From NCBI GenBank assembly GCA_963931925.1, contig OZ007582.1, positions 32,289,230-32,353,229 of the forward strand: a stretch of DNA of 64,000 nt, read 5' to 3'. Under the pieces are notes generated by a model, which saw nothing but the letters and a program-made list of their open reading frames with translations, searched no databases and was not told where the DNA came from. Position 1 is the stretch's first letter; every line of letters starts with the position of its first letter. The position numbers were made by a program, and so were the translations under genes. Shown here in pieces: positions 22,101-34,124 of the stretch. Source of the stretch: Onchidella celtica (Eukaryota > Mollusca > Gastropoda > Systellommatophora > Onchidiidae).

Positions 22101-24459
22101 TATTAAATGTTAGATTGGGTACTTTTATAAGAGATAAGATAAGAATCACTTTATTATCCCATGAGCGGAATACTCTTTCACAGAACCTTTAAGAGCACAT
22201 ACATAATAGGCATATATTACGCATCATTACATAAACATAACACAACTAAAAAAAACTCTATAGCAAACATACAAGAAGTGACATGGCAGGGAACCTTAGT
22301 AAAATGTGGCAGATATGTAGCTAAAGTGTCAGTTTGGGACAGATTGCGGGGAGCAAAAACGATCCCCAGTGTCTTTCTCTGTTTACCTTTATGTGCATTA
22401 TTCTGTTACTTGTGGATGATCCTGAAACTTGATGAAACAGGAGATGATGGCTGTCATTGACGATGGATATGTATTTCTTTACACAAGCAGTTTTGTTTTA
22501 TGTTCCACCGCCTTGCAATGCAACCGCAGCCGTCAGAATTAGTGGTGGGCAATGATTTGTCTTTTGGTAAGTCGAATCGATTCGAATCTGTGGGTTGTGT
22601 GATTCCTTTGATTCGAATCATTCGAATCACACGAAGAGCTAGATGAGGCCCTTGGCATGAGCGAAACATCATTCAAGTTAGTCAGCTTGTTAGTAACGAC
22701 AGGAAGTGAGTTATAAATAAAAATGATCTGAATCAATCGGCAAGCTACCCACTTCGAGAGACAGGCCAACAGACTAGGCTGAGATCATAGCAAAATGTTA
22801 TTTATTGACAGAAGCTTGCCATTCCATAGCCCATTACGAGCAAGGGAAGATAGGGTGCGAGCCGGCCACAGCACTTACTCAACTTGCTGGCGTTTTTTGT
22901 GTTTGTGTGTGTGTGTGGGGGGGGGGGGGGAGGGGGGTTAATCAATCTATTTGTTTATTCACCAAAATTAAAAATAAATTATCTGCACAGGAAGAGGGAG
23001 GAAGTAAATTACGGATCCCAGCCCGCATGTACGTCAGTCCGAGGTCAATTTGGATAGGAGTTCCGTGTTCTTCGCTGTATGTTTGTCCCAATAAATCCAC
23101 ACTTGACCTTCCAATCAAGTGCATGTTGGCATTGTATCGTCTTTGTCCATTATCACATCGTCGTGAGAACCTCTGGGAAATAAAATCTAATCTACCTTTT
23201 GTTGGTGAAAGATGGCAACATCGGAGGAAGTAACATATTATAGAACAGGAATAGAAGGAAAACATTGAAGCGAATGACAGAATGGGATGTTTTATCCGTT
23301 TTTTTTTTAAAGTCAGCTGTATTCGGTTTGTTTTTGGTTTTTTATAGTTTGTTATTGTTAATTTTTTTGCTCGAAAACAAATGAAATGGGATTAGTTTTT
23401 AATGGCGCGATGCAGAATTGGATACATGAGAAACCTTTCGACTTGGAGGTCAAAAACAATTATAGTAGTGGACTTGTGTGTGAAACAGAAAACGAGATTT
23501 CGATGATTCTGGAAAAATGGCACTACAATATGTCTGCGCACTTGATTGATTTTGACGTCTGCGGTAACATTTACTCTGGATACGTGAAGGGCAGTGCTTT
23601 GGTCACCCACCCCACACTTGTACACTTCCTCTTCCATACCTATCATGCTGCATCACACAGGCACTGGCGAATGGCTTCCCTGGACGACTCTAAATGCCAA
23701 CTCTTCTGTCTGTAAAGGAGACGTCAAATCGGCGCTCATCAGAAAACATCGTTGGTTTCCATTCTGCGCCCGGGCAACGAATATTTTTCTGGGCCCACAT
23801 TAATCTGTTGGGCATGTGACGCCTGGTGATGGATTGGCCAATGTGAGGACATCTGTTTAACAAGCCAGCGACATGAAGTTTGAGACGTACGGTATTTCCT
23901 CTGACAAGTCCTCGAGTTCCATGAGTTAGAGCCACTGTCCGGGCTTCCGTCTCGAGGCGATTCCGTAAATGTAACCGTCTTATCTGACGTTCTTGTGCAA
24001 GTGTTGTTATGCGTGATTGACCGGCCCTGAGGCTGTCAATGGTGATTCCTGTCGTCCAAACTCGCTGGTTCAACCTCACTATGGTGGACTGGCGACGATT
24101 AAAATGCCTTGCAGCTTCCCTGGTTGCCATTCGACTCCTGAGCATTCAAACCGCTTGCCATCGTTCTTGTGATGGCCATCGTGGCATGATAAAAAGTCTG
24201 AAAATTTTACTTTTGATGAAAACTGAAACTAGCGTTTTGCTACGAGAAACTTGCATAATGTGTGTACCAAATTTCACAGTTATACAATGTCATTTCACGT
24301 CAGATTTTGATCATCATCTGTAAAAAAAATTTCTAATCTTGTAAATATCTGTAAATCCACCTGTAAATATTCAACATTCTAGAACTACGTACCTGCTCGG
24401 TGAATGAAACAGAACAAAAGCACAAGCAGGTTCAGATATGTCAACTTTGACGGAGACAT
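18131..24459 (-). CDS. Fibrinogen-related protein FREP1, 3 exons, 535 aa
   Basis: Exons on the minus strand: 24459-24393 (signal peptide MSPSKLTYLNLLVLLFCFIHRA), 21834-20467 and 18303-18131. Both introns are phase 1 with GTACGT/TTCCCAG and GTATGA/TTCCTCAG ends, and the joined frame is open. Residues 24-145 form an Ig-like domain (Cys41 and Cys122, extra Cys76); about 150-262 a second one (Cys170, Cys247). About 273-323 is a coiled coil with an 11-residue NQTK-type repeat, and 328-535 a fibrinogen domain (SC..DV, VLCDV, WTIFQKRF, GEHWLGL, GWWF, NLNGVW). Known FREPs are secreted snail lectins that bind parasite or microbial surfaces and are upregulated on infection. Oddity: the C-terminal fibrinogen disulfide is incomplete (one Cys before GWWF, its partner replaced). 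Convergent with the receptor gene. Confidence 0.92.
18304..20466 (-). other. FREP1 intron 2 contents
   Basis: Holds a poly-A run (about 18447), C-rich runs (about 18816-18863), a GTT array (19058-19127), a poly-G and GA tract (about 19300-19370), a second poly-G (about 19652) and several 'cccggga(t)' palindromic motifs. It aligns in parts with the FREP2 intron but lacks its Helitron and TIR element. Confidence 0.7.
19058..19127. repeat. (GTT)n microsatellite in FREP1 intron
   Basis: About 23 pure GTT units. Poly-C, poly-V and poly-T open frames here are artefacts. Confidence 0.96.
21855..21992. repeat. GGAT-type degenerate repeat next to FREP1 exon 2
   Basis: Interrupted GGATGGAT/GATTGATGG units in intron 1 just upstream of exon 2. 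It is conserved in FREP2 at about 55200-55322 and gives a false N-terminal extension to the open frames. Confidence 0.85.
22524..22800. repeat. Palindrome-rich TTCGAA repeat, duplicated
   Basis: Begins GTGGTGGGCAATGATTTG and contains CGAATCGATTCGAATC (a perfect 16-bp palindrome) and GATTCGAATCATTCGAATC. It is nearly identical to 61699-61965 in the second unit. It may be a MITE or a SINE-like remnant; family not assigned. Confidence 0.45.
23392..24186 (-). pseudogene. Tc1/mariner-like transposase remnant in FREP1 intron 1
   Basis: From a start at 24186 the frame reads MPRWPSQERWQAV, hits a TGA, then continues with a paired-type DNA-binding region (REAARHFNRRQSTIVRLNQR) and a catalytic start (TMFSDERRFDVSF, first Asp). 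After 23690 the frame shifts; a piece around 23640-23480 (QVRRHIVVPFFQNHRN) still resembles the family, but the second catalytic Asp and the C-terminal part are not recognisable. The same remnant in unit 2 was therefore present before that part was duplicated. Confidence 0.75.
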
Positions 24460-24502
24460 TCCTTCCAAATCAAGAAAACAGGATCAGATGTACTGCGTGT
24501 TG

Positions 24503-24510
24503 TATATATG
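24503..24510 (-). promoter_or_regulatory. Candidate TATA box of FREP1
   Basis: On the minus strand TCATATATAC lies about 45 bp upstream of the ATG at 24459, a position that would allow a short 5' leader of about 15-20 nt. This is the only candidate core element I see. Confidence 0.4.
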
Positions 24511-24514
24511 ACTG

Positions 24515-26515
24515 CTGAGACAAAATGAAAGAACATGTTGTTATGTATACATAACGAGACGAGTGTGAGAGAGGCATTAATTGGAGAGGGGAAGTCGCCA
24601 CTTAGTGAGTAACATGTCGTACTTTGTCACGTTATATTTATACGCCCTTTGGTAAAGAAAAGCAAGTGTTGTTTTAATGAATACTTCAGTTTTGATACTT
24701 GTATTTCGTGCCACCTCGAGGCTCCCATCTTATCTCGTCGAGCTGTCTCATTATGTATTTCCTGTGTTCACATCCTGTTTTGGGTGCGACCTAATTTTCC
24801 CACTCGTATTATTATGTTCAGGGCCGTGGGAACAGGGGCAAAGCAAATAGGATTTTATTTCCCATCTCAAACACCAATATAAATCTGAATGCATGGGCTC
24901 GCCCCCCTCCCCCCCCCCCCTAAACCCACCTGGCAACTGCTGGCGTGTACTTACGTTAAGACCGGTCTGACTATGTTACATATCATGCGATTCCATCTAC
25001 TTCTCTCACAATCGTTTCATTATGTGCACATGCATAGGGTTGTAGGCAATGTTAAAATTGAAGAGCCCGCTATTCTGCTTTTGCCCTCGTGGATCCTCTG
25101 TGAATTTTAAACGAAATTCAACAAAAGACGTAATGCTTGCAATGTCCAGAAAGTTAAAATATACGAACATTGGCCATCGTCTCGTTTGCCTCTTAGTTCT
25201 AAGTGCATGGCTCATGAAATCCATGAAATCTACTCATCTTTTTGGTGTCAAAGTCCACGATTTCAGTTTTTGTAGTTTTCTTTCTCTGGCCCTTTCAACA
25301 CCTGTGCATCAAAGTGCATTGTACCTGAGTCGGTTCCACAGTTCGAGGACACATTGCTGTTGCCATATACTGCATCCCATAGAATTGTGGTTGAAATGAG
25401 ATTTTGGTTCATCTCTCTAACGTGAAATATCCGCTGGCACCCATTTCTGCTTTTCCTCCTTTTCTCCCCTCCATGTTGGTGAATTTCATAATGTCCCCCA
25501 CCGCTTTGTCTGTAGCAAAAAGACTGTCTGCAGACGGTGAGGAGTGAATGTAGCCACAGTTTACATACTGCTTGGCAGCTTTCTTGAAAAAAAATTTTTG
25601 TATCATTTTTCGCAAGCTGAGGACCATTATTTTGCTGCCATCCTTGGCTATATAATATATTATATCAGGACAGATTCATACGTTTCACTTAGGGGTCATC
25701 TTTGCTCCATTTACACAGTCTCCTTACTTTCGGGTCGCTTTACTCCGTTTGTAGTTGAAGACATTCAAACATCTTGACTTGGTTCATCACTTATTGCCTA
25801 ATCAACAGGTCATACTTCCAAAAACTGGTCAAAAGACACTGGTCCCAGTCCAGTGTGTACATAATGCACATTATCACTTCCCATTTCTTCAACATGTTCA
25901 GGCACTTCTGGAAAGGTGTACTGAAATGGCTCATCATCAGTTTCGTTTTCTCCCACTGAAGAGTTAACAATGACTTCAAATAAATTACAGAACATGTGAA
26001 ATTTCGTTAAAAAGAAATAATACAAAACTACAAAATCAAAAAACATCAATTCTCAGGTATTTTAGACCCGAAGGAATGAATCATGTTACGATAGTTGCTT
26101 CTACGCCTAGAACACAGCTGTTGTGCATGATATTCGAAAAAGCAGAGATCTAGTGCCAAAGTTGCACCATGAATGAATAATGAAAGGACAGTATGAGTAA
26201 CAGTGCAAAGTGATTGCCAAGAATGTTCTATTCATACAAGTAAATTCGTGCATTGATAGAATGGTGCCAAATTCATCGGTTTTCGTGTTTGTTTTGTTTT
26301 CTAATAAAATTTCTAATATCTCATAACTCTAGCCATCTGTCTGCCATTTGTACATTCACTCTTATGACAAAATATTTTATTACTAAAAAAGAGTTGAATT
26401 CTCAACTGTTACAGTGTGACATACACAGAATCCGATTGATGTATGAATGCTGGAAACTCCATAGTGGTACACAAGTAGCAACTAAGTATAGCGAATCCAT
26501 GTTCCAATAGAGAGA
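24515..26515. other. No gene recognised between the duplicated units
   Basis: Several short open frames occur without known domains. One minus-strand stretch (about 25975-25812) encodes an acidic peptide (GENETDDEPFQYTFPEVPE..) that could be a decayed exon, but nothing supports it further. A C-run lies at about 24905-24920. Confidence 0.4.
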
Positions 26516-26539
26516 GAAAGAGAAAGGGGGTGAAGAAAG

Positions 26540-26873
<334 letters not shown>

Positions 26874-28051
26874 TGTCACGAGTGGAGTGAGTGCAATTAA
26901 GGGGATTGCTACAGAGCGGGTGTAGAGTAAGAAGGGCTCACGGTAGGCAGGTAAGATAAGCGTGCTGTCGTGAGTAGTGGGGGGGTCTGAAGGAGGCGAA
27001 AGCGCTGTATTACTATCACTGCAAGTTAGAAGGTCCTACGGAACGGACCTGTGAATAAGAGCCCATCGGGCGGACATAAGGGGAGCAGTCGAGAAGACTA
27101 GTGAGAGAGTCTTTCCAGTGATGACTGGTACGTAGAACGTTGATTGATTATTATGATTGATGTATTATATTATATTCGTCTATTACCATGATGTAAATAA
27201 GTATATGTGAGGAATGTGGAAGTCCTTGATATTGGATATAGCAATGTGCGCCATGAGCGATAGATGAAGTGAGTTCATGGATTTGTAGCGCGAGTGAGTA
27301 GTGTGTACTCCGATGGAGGTGTGTTACCGTAAGATGTGTGGTGAGTGAAAGGTGAACTAGTGTGTGTACGCTTCGTGGGTTGTAAGGAGAGGTGGAGTGA
27401 ATAGAAATGGTAGGGTATTATACCAATGTAATGTTATTCTTGTAGGTGTCGAGGACGGGCCGCAGAGCCACCTCGATGAGCACAGGGGATAGGCCAGCAT
27501 AGGGCCGGAGGCCACACATAGGGCAGAAGTGAGGCTGTCAGTGCAGGACAGTAGAAGCACATAAAGTCGTGGCAGTCAGGCCACGGACAGGGACGTAGAT
27601 ATGAGCGTGAATGTGATAATGCACTATTGCCATGTGAGGGGAGAATGTACTATTGAAATGATAATGTCTATTGAAATGATAATGTGTTATTGCCCTGCTG
27701 AGGTGCTAGGGGAATGCTAAGGTGTATGACAATAGGAAGGTGATATTGAGAGACTGCGGTGCCAGTAAATTATTAATGTGCTATTAAGACCCTGAGGGGA
27801 GAGGCTGAGGCCGAAGTGCCTTTAGGAGTAACTACCGGATTGTGGATCCGAGGGAGAGTGTGTGTGAGAATAAGGCCGTTGTACGGCAGTTAATTGCAAT
27901 AATATAATGTATGTAATTGCGCTATTATCTGTATACTTATGTTTAATAAATGTGTGAGTCTGATGGATTGTTCTGTTAAGTGTTAACTTGTTTGTTCGTG
28001 ATTGTTGTCCTGTCATAACTTATTACATCTCCCAGTCTGGGATTTTTGACA
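26874..28051 (+). repeat. 5' LTR of element 1
   Basis: Starts TGTCACGAG and ends TTTTTGACA. A TTTAATAAATG polyadenylation signal lies at about 27940. Confidence 0.95.
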
Positions 28052-28067
28052 CTGGGGGCTCGTCCTG
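28052..28067 (+). promoter_or_regulatory. Primer-binding site, tRNA-Pro type
   Basis: TGGGGGCTCGTCC directly after the LTR matches the tRNA-Pro primer-binding site known from gammaretroviruses. Confidence 0.75.
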
Positions 28068-29012
28068 TTTACCTGTGGTCATTTTGACATGGTGTATTCG
28101 TTATATCTAGTTGTTTTTCTGTTGTGCTAGGAATTCGTGCTGTTGTCCTTGTTCGTGGGATGAATGGAAATTTCATGATGATATGATTTATGTATGTTTA
28201 TGAATAATAATATGTATTGATGTATGTATTTTGATGAATATGTATTAATGTGTACTTAAATTTCTGCAGAGTGTGTGTGCCAGCCTGAGGAGTCAAGCGG
28301 CCAGAGCTCCGATTAAGGGGAGGAGTTAAACTCAAAATTTGAAAGTTAAGTAAAAGTCAAAATTTTTGTGCCCTGGATTTTGGGCTGTTCCTTTAATCTG
28401 TCTTTTTCCCTGTTTTTGCTGTTTTTGTTGTCGTTATAGATTATACGGGCGGTGGCGCGGGTTTGCTGTGGTGAGCGTAGTTTGTCCTCTTCGGGAGGTG
28501 GGCTAATCTAGGAACTTCGTTCATCACAGTGAACAGTTCTGTAGGGACCTGTATTTTTGTTTAGATTGTGCCGTTCCATCTTCCTCGTTGTTTTAGGAAG
28601 ACGTCTCTCTTGTCCCTCTCTTACCTTTCTGTAGATACGTTCTTTTTTTTCAGACTCTGTTCTTGTTCGTACCTTGTAGTGTAATCGGCGTAGTTAGGTT
28701 GTATTTTTTTCCATTATATTTTCTTTTTTGTAGAAGCTTTGTCCTAGTCTGGTTCGTTGTCCTTGACGTACTTGTGGTCCTTCTACTGTATTTCTTCATT
28801 CTTGTCGTTTCTATTTTCTTTTATAATTAATAGTGCTATACATTTTATAGATATAGAATTAGTTGTGCTGTAAAGGTAAATTTCTGAATTGTATTTGAGA
28901 CAACTGGGTATTGTCATATCTGGGGTGACCTCAGGTCTCGGGTCGTATCGTTAGTGATCATACCGACAAGTTGGTCGTCTTATAATAGATACCATAACCA
29001 TAAATCTGTGAA

Positions 29013-31604
29013 ATGGCGGAACTCCAACAACTAATGAAGTTGGGTAAGGAACTTGGCCTGGAGGGAGAAGAGCTACGCGGCTGGATTAAAGAACAGCAGG
29101 CAGAAATGCGCGATGAGCGGGCTAAAGATAGAGAGAGAGAAAAAGAGGCTCAAGAGCGTCAACAAGAAAAAGAGGCTCAGGAGAGGGAGTTGAAGTTAAA
29201 GGAGATAGAAGCTCAAGAGCGGGAGACAGACGCGCGAGTAAGAATCGCAGAATTAGAAAGCAAAAAGAATACGCCAACGGAAACAGTTGAGCGGCAGGTA
29301 CACAATAAAGGTGGCGTTAGGATTAAGCTCCCTACGTTCGACGACCGGAAGGACGACATAGACGCCTTCCTTTACAGGTTCGAACTGAACGCACAATTGC
29401 AATGGGGGGAAAATAAGGAATTATGGGCCACGTACCTGGCGTCTCTATTGCAGGGGCGAGCGTTAACCTACTTTAAAGAGCTACAGCGCGAAGACGTGCA
29501 AGATTACGATAAGCTGAAAGCTTTGCTGCTTCGCCGATTTGCGCGTACCGAGGAATATTTCCGGGAGCAGTTTAGGCGAGCACGTGCAGATACCAGGGAG
29601 GACTTTGCTGCCTTCGTCGCGAGACTAACGGAGTATTTCGCGAACTGGGTAGACTTGGCGCATGTGGGCGCGGATTTTGCTAAACTGAAAGACCTAATGA
29701 TCCGTGACCAGCTGTACGCGTCGTGCCACAAAGATCTGGTGGCTTTCCTGAAAGAGAACGAACCCGCGACGGTGCAGGAGGCGTCTAAGTTGGCGGAAGC
29801 ATACCGTACGGCACATCCGTCCAAACCAGTCGCCAGGGCGTACGTCCAAGATGCTGGGTACGTCGCCGTTGTCGAAGGGTCGCCGGCAGGACTTAAGGAC
29901 AGGTCGCGTCAGCGTGGGGCCTATAGTGGGCAAGCCCAGGGGCAGCGTAGGGGCTATCACCAATCACCGGCATATGGATCCGGTAAGTTTGACCGAGCAG
30001 GAGGGCTAGGTCACGGTAATGGCCGGGGGCGATTTGTGACCTTTGCCGATGACCGACGGCATAGGGACTCTAGTTCCGGTCGCGATGGGTCACGGGGACC
30101 CAGGCCTAGTGCAGCACAGGGAGCTGGGTGTTGGACTTGCGGACGCGTGGGTCACTTTTCACGCGAGTGTAGGGCCGCGAAGTGTTGGAAAATCGGTAGA
30201 GCAGATCACATCAGCGTGAATTGCCCTGCAGGTAGGATAGCGGCGAACGTGGACAGTAGCTCCAGTCCATGTTCCCCAAATAAATTTCATCATGCGGCTG
30301 CGTGTGTTACATCGGACAACGGAGGCGGACAGTATTCTAAGTGTCCCAGTTGTGAGAAGTTATTATCTTCCGGTGTTTTACCTTGTGGGAGAAAGATCCC
30401 CGTTATAAATTCATGTCATACAGGAGGTGGTCTTAGGGTTTATCCGGGGTTTGTTGGGGACGAACCGGTCTCGGTTTTACGAGATACAGGATCTACCGTT
30501 GTGGGAGTGCATAGGGACTGCATTCGGGATTCACAGCTTACAGGTGAGACTGTCCCGTGCATCCAATTTTCGGGGGCCATTGAGAAATTACCCATGGCAA
30601 GAATAGTGATAGATACACCTTTCCTTAGCGGGGAAGTCGAAGCAGTCGTTGGTTGTTTTCCAGGCGCCCAGCTCATCATTGGGAATGTATCACGGGTAGT
30701 TTCCCCTTCCGATGAGAACGTGCAAGCATGGTCGCAATCAAAAGGTATTGACTTTTGCGCCGCGGTCGAAACACGTCGACGGGTAGCTGATAAAGATAAG
30801 ATTAGACCTTTGGCTACGCCAGCGGTCAACCTAGATATCACGCCAGAGCGCTTGGCGAGATTACAAAGGGAGGACCCATCATTAAACCCATGTTTTGGGG
30901 AAGCGCGAACCGAGAAAACGAGGAAATATAAAAACGGGTCATCTTCTTTTTTTGTCCAGGGGGGCATTCTGTTCCGTATGTACGTCACAGTGGCTTCCGT
31001 TCAAAAGCAGGTCGTCGTGCCACGGTCGTTGGTTGCTACAGTATTGCGTCTGGCCCATGATGTCCCATTAGCGGATCACATGGGAAGTGCTAGAACCAAG
31101 CAAAGAGTTCTGAAAAATTTTTATTGGCCGTCAGTATACAGAGATGTACGGTTATATTGTAAGACGTGCAGTGCGTGCCAAAAGACGACGCATAAGGGTC
31201 GTACACCCCAGGCTCCTCTTCAAAAGATCCCCACGGTTTCGGAACCGTTTAAAAAGGTTTCGATAGACCTTGTTGATTTAAGAGAAAGATTATCTTCAGA
31301 GCGCACTATGGCAGAAGAAGCTTCTAGTATCGCTTCGAAAAGAGCAAAAGACTATAAAGATAGAGGGTCCAAACTGAGAATTTTTAAGCCAGGAGACAAG
31401 GTCCTATTGTTGTTACCTACGGACCATAATAAGTTATTGATGACATGGAAAGGTCCTTATGTTATTGAGCAAGTTGTTTCGAAGGTAGATTACGCTATCC
31501 ACATTGATGGATCAGTAAAGGTTTTCCACGTTGATATGCTGCAGAGGTTTCATGAGAGACCAGAGTATCTGTATTCTCATACTGGTGTTGAAGGACATAC
31601 CTAA
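29013..31604 (+). CDS. Gag-protease-partial integrase polyprotein, element 1 (863 aa)
   Basis: Residues about 1-95 are a charged coiled coil. About 105-270 is a retrotransposon Gag domain. A CCHC knuckle (CWTCGRVGHFSREC) is followed by a second one that has lost a Cys (CWKIGRADH; element 2 has CWNCGRADH). The protease motif is LRDTGSTVVG. Next comes a linker and the integrase zinc-binding domain (HLAHD-like, FYWP, CKTCSACQ). Only the start of the integrase core survives (KKVSIDLVD); it is fused to the helix before the C-terminal chromatin-binding (GPY/F) module (LLMTWKGPYVIE). RT sequence follows in the +1 frame. Confidence 0.88.
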   Translation: MAELQQLMKLGKELGLEGEELRGWIKEQQAEMRDERAKDREREKEAQERQQEKEAQERELKLKEIEAQERETDARVRIAELESKKNTPTETVERQVHNKGGVRIKLPTFDDRKDDIDAFLYRFELNAQLQWGENKELWATYLASLLQGRALTYFKELQREDVQDYDKLKALLLRRFARTEEYFREQFRRARADTREDFAAFVARLTEYFANWVDLAHVGADFAKLKDLMIRDQLYASCHKDLVAFLKENEPATVQEASKLAEAYRTAHPSKPVARAYVQDAGYVAVVEGSPAGLKDRSRQRGAYSGQAQGQRRGYHQSPAYGSGKFDRAGGLGHGNGRGRFVTFADDRRHRDSSSGRDGSRGPRPSAAQGAGCWTCGRVGHFSRECRAAKCWKIGRADHISVNCPAGRIAANVDSSSSPCSPNKFHHAAACVTSDNGGGQYSKCPSCEKLLSSGVLPCGRKIPVINSCHTGGGLRVYPGFVGDEPVSVLRDTGSTVVGVHRDCIRDSQLTGETVPCIQFSGAIEKLPMARIVIDTPFLSGEVEAVVGCFPGAQLIIGNVSRVVSPSDENVQAWSQSKGIDFCAAVETRRRVADKDKIRPLATPAVNLDITPERLARLQREDPSLNPCFGEARTEKTRKYKNGSSSFFVQGGILFRMYVTVASVQKQVVVPRSLVATVLRLAHDVPLADHMGSARTKQRVLKNFYWPSVYRDVRLYCKTCSACQKTTHKGRTPQAPLQKIPTVSEPFKKVSIDLVDLRERLSSERTMAEEASSIASKRAKDYKDRGSKLRIFKPGDKVLLLLPTDHNKLLMTWKGPYVIEQVVSKVDYAIHIDGSVKVFHVDMLQRFHERPEYLYSHTGVEGHT

Positions 31605-32415
31605 TGTCGTGTCATTCTTTGACGATATAGCATGCCACACGTCGACATGGTCTGATCATATTCAGACACTAACAGTAATTTTTCAACGATTACGTCAATT
31701 TGGGTTAACTGCTAAACCCGCAAAGATGGATTTGGCATGTCCAGAGATAATATTCTTAGGACATATCGTGGGTAGAGGTGTTCAGAGACCTGAAGTAACA
31801 AAAATTGACAAGTTAGTAGGGTTGCAAATCCCTAAAACAAAGAAACAAGTCAGAAGCTTAGTGGGAATTTTAAATTACTACAGAAAGTTCATTCCAAATT
31901 TTTCCTCCTTGTCATCTTCTCTTACTGACCTTACTAAGAAGGGACAACCCGATAAGGTCCAGTGGACGTCTGAATGTCAGACATCATTTGATAATTTGGT
32001 GACAGCATTATCATCGTCACCCATTCTGATATTACCCGATTTTCGATCTAATTTTATCCTCAGAACGGATGCGTCGGACTCTGGTGTCGGCGCTTGTCTT
32101 CTACAGGAGAAGAACGAATGTCTCCATCCTGTATGTTATGTCAGTAGGAAGTTATTGCAGAGAGAAAGAAAGTATTCTGTGATAGAGCGTGAGTGTCTTG
32201 CCATTGTCTGGTCCGTCCAGAAATTGGGACGTTATCTCATGGGACGAGAATTTTGTATCCAGACAGACCACAAGCCACTGACATTTTTGTCGAAGAATCG
32301 TTCGTCCAGCCCACGTTTGTCTAGATGGGCATTGGCTTTACAGCCGTATACCTTCGTTATTCAACCAATTCCAGGAACCAGCAATCATATCGCCGACTAC
32401 CTTAGTCGAGCCTAG
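31605..32415 (+). pseudogene. RT C-terminal half and RNase H, element 1
   Basis: An open frame (31531-32415, meaningful from about 31595) begins almost at the RT catalytic box (FFDD, equivalent to YxDD). It continues through the RT thumb (FLGHIVG, VRSLVGILNYYRKFIPNF) and RNase H (RTDASDSGVG, ERECLAIVW, QTDHKPL, ADYLSRA stop). The RT fingers and first palm Asp are missing. It lies in +1 relative to the upstream gene and has no natural start. Confidence 0.88.
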
Positions 32416-32751
32416 GGGAAGATTTCAGGAGCTTATACATCGGAGGACAGGAACATTGACAGGATCTGTGTGAATGAGTCGACTTTAAAATATTGACATA
32501 ATAAATATGATATGAAGAATGGTTGAAAGGTTGAGTGGTTTTTGATTCTGTATTAAGTATTGTGATTAGTTAGCTATTCATGATGTGACACATATATGCA
32601 TATTGCAGACCATATTGATCCCCATATTTTCCCCTGATTTCGGTATTTTATATACTAGGGGAACGGCTAGGTCATTTTTTTAGTGTAGGTATTGCTCACG
32701 CTCACTCGTTGACAGTCATCTTGATGCGATTTGAAATTAATTGCATTAATT

Positions 32752-32770
32752 TTTTTGGGGTGGGGGATGA
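32752..32770 (+). promoter_or_regulatory. Polypurine tract of element 1
   Basis: GGGGTGGGGGATGA sits directly before the 3' LTR. Confidence 0.7.
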
Positions 32771-33948
32771 TGTCACGAGTGGAGTGAGTGCAATTAAGGG
32801 GATTGCTACAGAGCGGGTGTAGAGTAAGAAGGGCTCACGGTAGGCAGGTAAGATAAGCGTGCTGTCGTGAGTAGTGGGGGGGTCTGAAGGAGGCGAAAGC
32901 GCTGTGTTACTATCACTGCAAGTTAGAAGGTCCTACGGAACGGACCTGTGAATAAGAGCCCATCGGGCGGACATAAGGGGAGCAGTCGAGAAGACTAGTG
33001 AGAGAGTCTTTCCAGTGATGACTGGTACGTAGAACGTTGATTGATTATTATGATTGATGTATTATATTATATTCGTCTATTACCATGATGTAAATAAGTA
33101 TATGTGAGGAATGTGGAAGTCCTTGATATTGGATATAGCAATGTGCGCCATGAGCGATAGATGAAGTGAGTTCATGGATTTGTAGCGCGAGTGAGTAGTG
33201 TGTACTCCGATGGAGGTGTGTTACCGTAAGATGTGTGGTGAGTGAAAGGTGAACTAGTGTGTGTACGCTTCGTGGGTTGTAAGGAGAGGTGGAGTGAATA
33301 GAAATGGTAGGGTATTATACCAATGTAATGTTATTCTTGTAGGTGTCGAGGACGGGCCGCAGAGCCACCTCGATGAGCACAGGGGATAGGCCAGCATAGG
33401 GCCGGAGGCCACACATAGGGCAGAAGTGAGGCTGTCAGTGCAGGACAGTAGAAGCACATAAAGTCGTGGCAGTCAGGCCACGGACAGGGACGTAGATATG
33501 AGCGTGAATGTGATAATGCACTATAGCCATGTGAGGGGAGAATGTACTATTGAAATGATAATGTCTATTGAAATGATAATGTGTTATTGCCCTGCTGAGG
33601 TGCTAGGGGAATGCTAAGGTGTATGACAATAGGAAGGTGATATTGAGAGACTGCAGTGCCAGTAAATTATTAATGTGCTATTAAGACCCTGAGGGGAGAG
33701 GCTGAGGCCGAAGTGCCTTTAGGAGTAACTACCGGATTGTGGATCCGAGGGAGAGTGTGTGTGAGAATAAGGCCGTTGTACGGCAGTTAATTGCAATAAT
33801 ATAATGTATGTAATTGCGCTATTATCTGTATACTTATGTTTAATAAATGTGTGAGTCTGATGGATTGTTCTGTTAAGTGTTAACTTGTTTGTTCGTGATT
33901 GTTGTCCTGTCATAACTTATTACATCTCCCAGTCTGGGATTTGTGACA
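32771..33948 (+). repeat. 3' LTR of element 1
   Basis: Same length as the 5' LTR, with about four substitutions by eye. Confidence 0.95.

Positions 33949-34124
<176 letters not shown>

Larger units (their letters stand above)
26874..33948 (+). mobile_element. LTR retrotransposon 1, PR-IN-RT-RH order, deleted pol
   Basis: 7,075 bp with direct LTRs of equal length (1,178 bp) starting TGTCACGAG and ending TGACA. It is inserted in a GATA microsatellite, with AGATA on both sides fitting a 5-bp target duplication. The internal order is gag, protease, partial integrase, then C-terminal RT and RNase H, as in the Gmr1 group of Ty3/gypsy elements. I see only about four differences between the LTRs, so the insertion is young. 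It cannot be autonomous because half of RT and the integrase core are missing. Confidence 0.93.

Noticed and set aside
22805-23233. 142-residue plus-strand open frame
   Set aside because: Crosses a GT/poly-G run, has no recognisable domain, and lies in a decayed repeat. The same region in unit 2 does not preserve the full frame.
25812-26049. Acidic minus-strand peptide as a gene
   Set aside because: Short, with no start context or splice partner found and no family resemblance. Mentioned only as a possible decayed exon.
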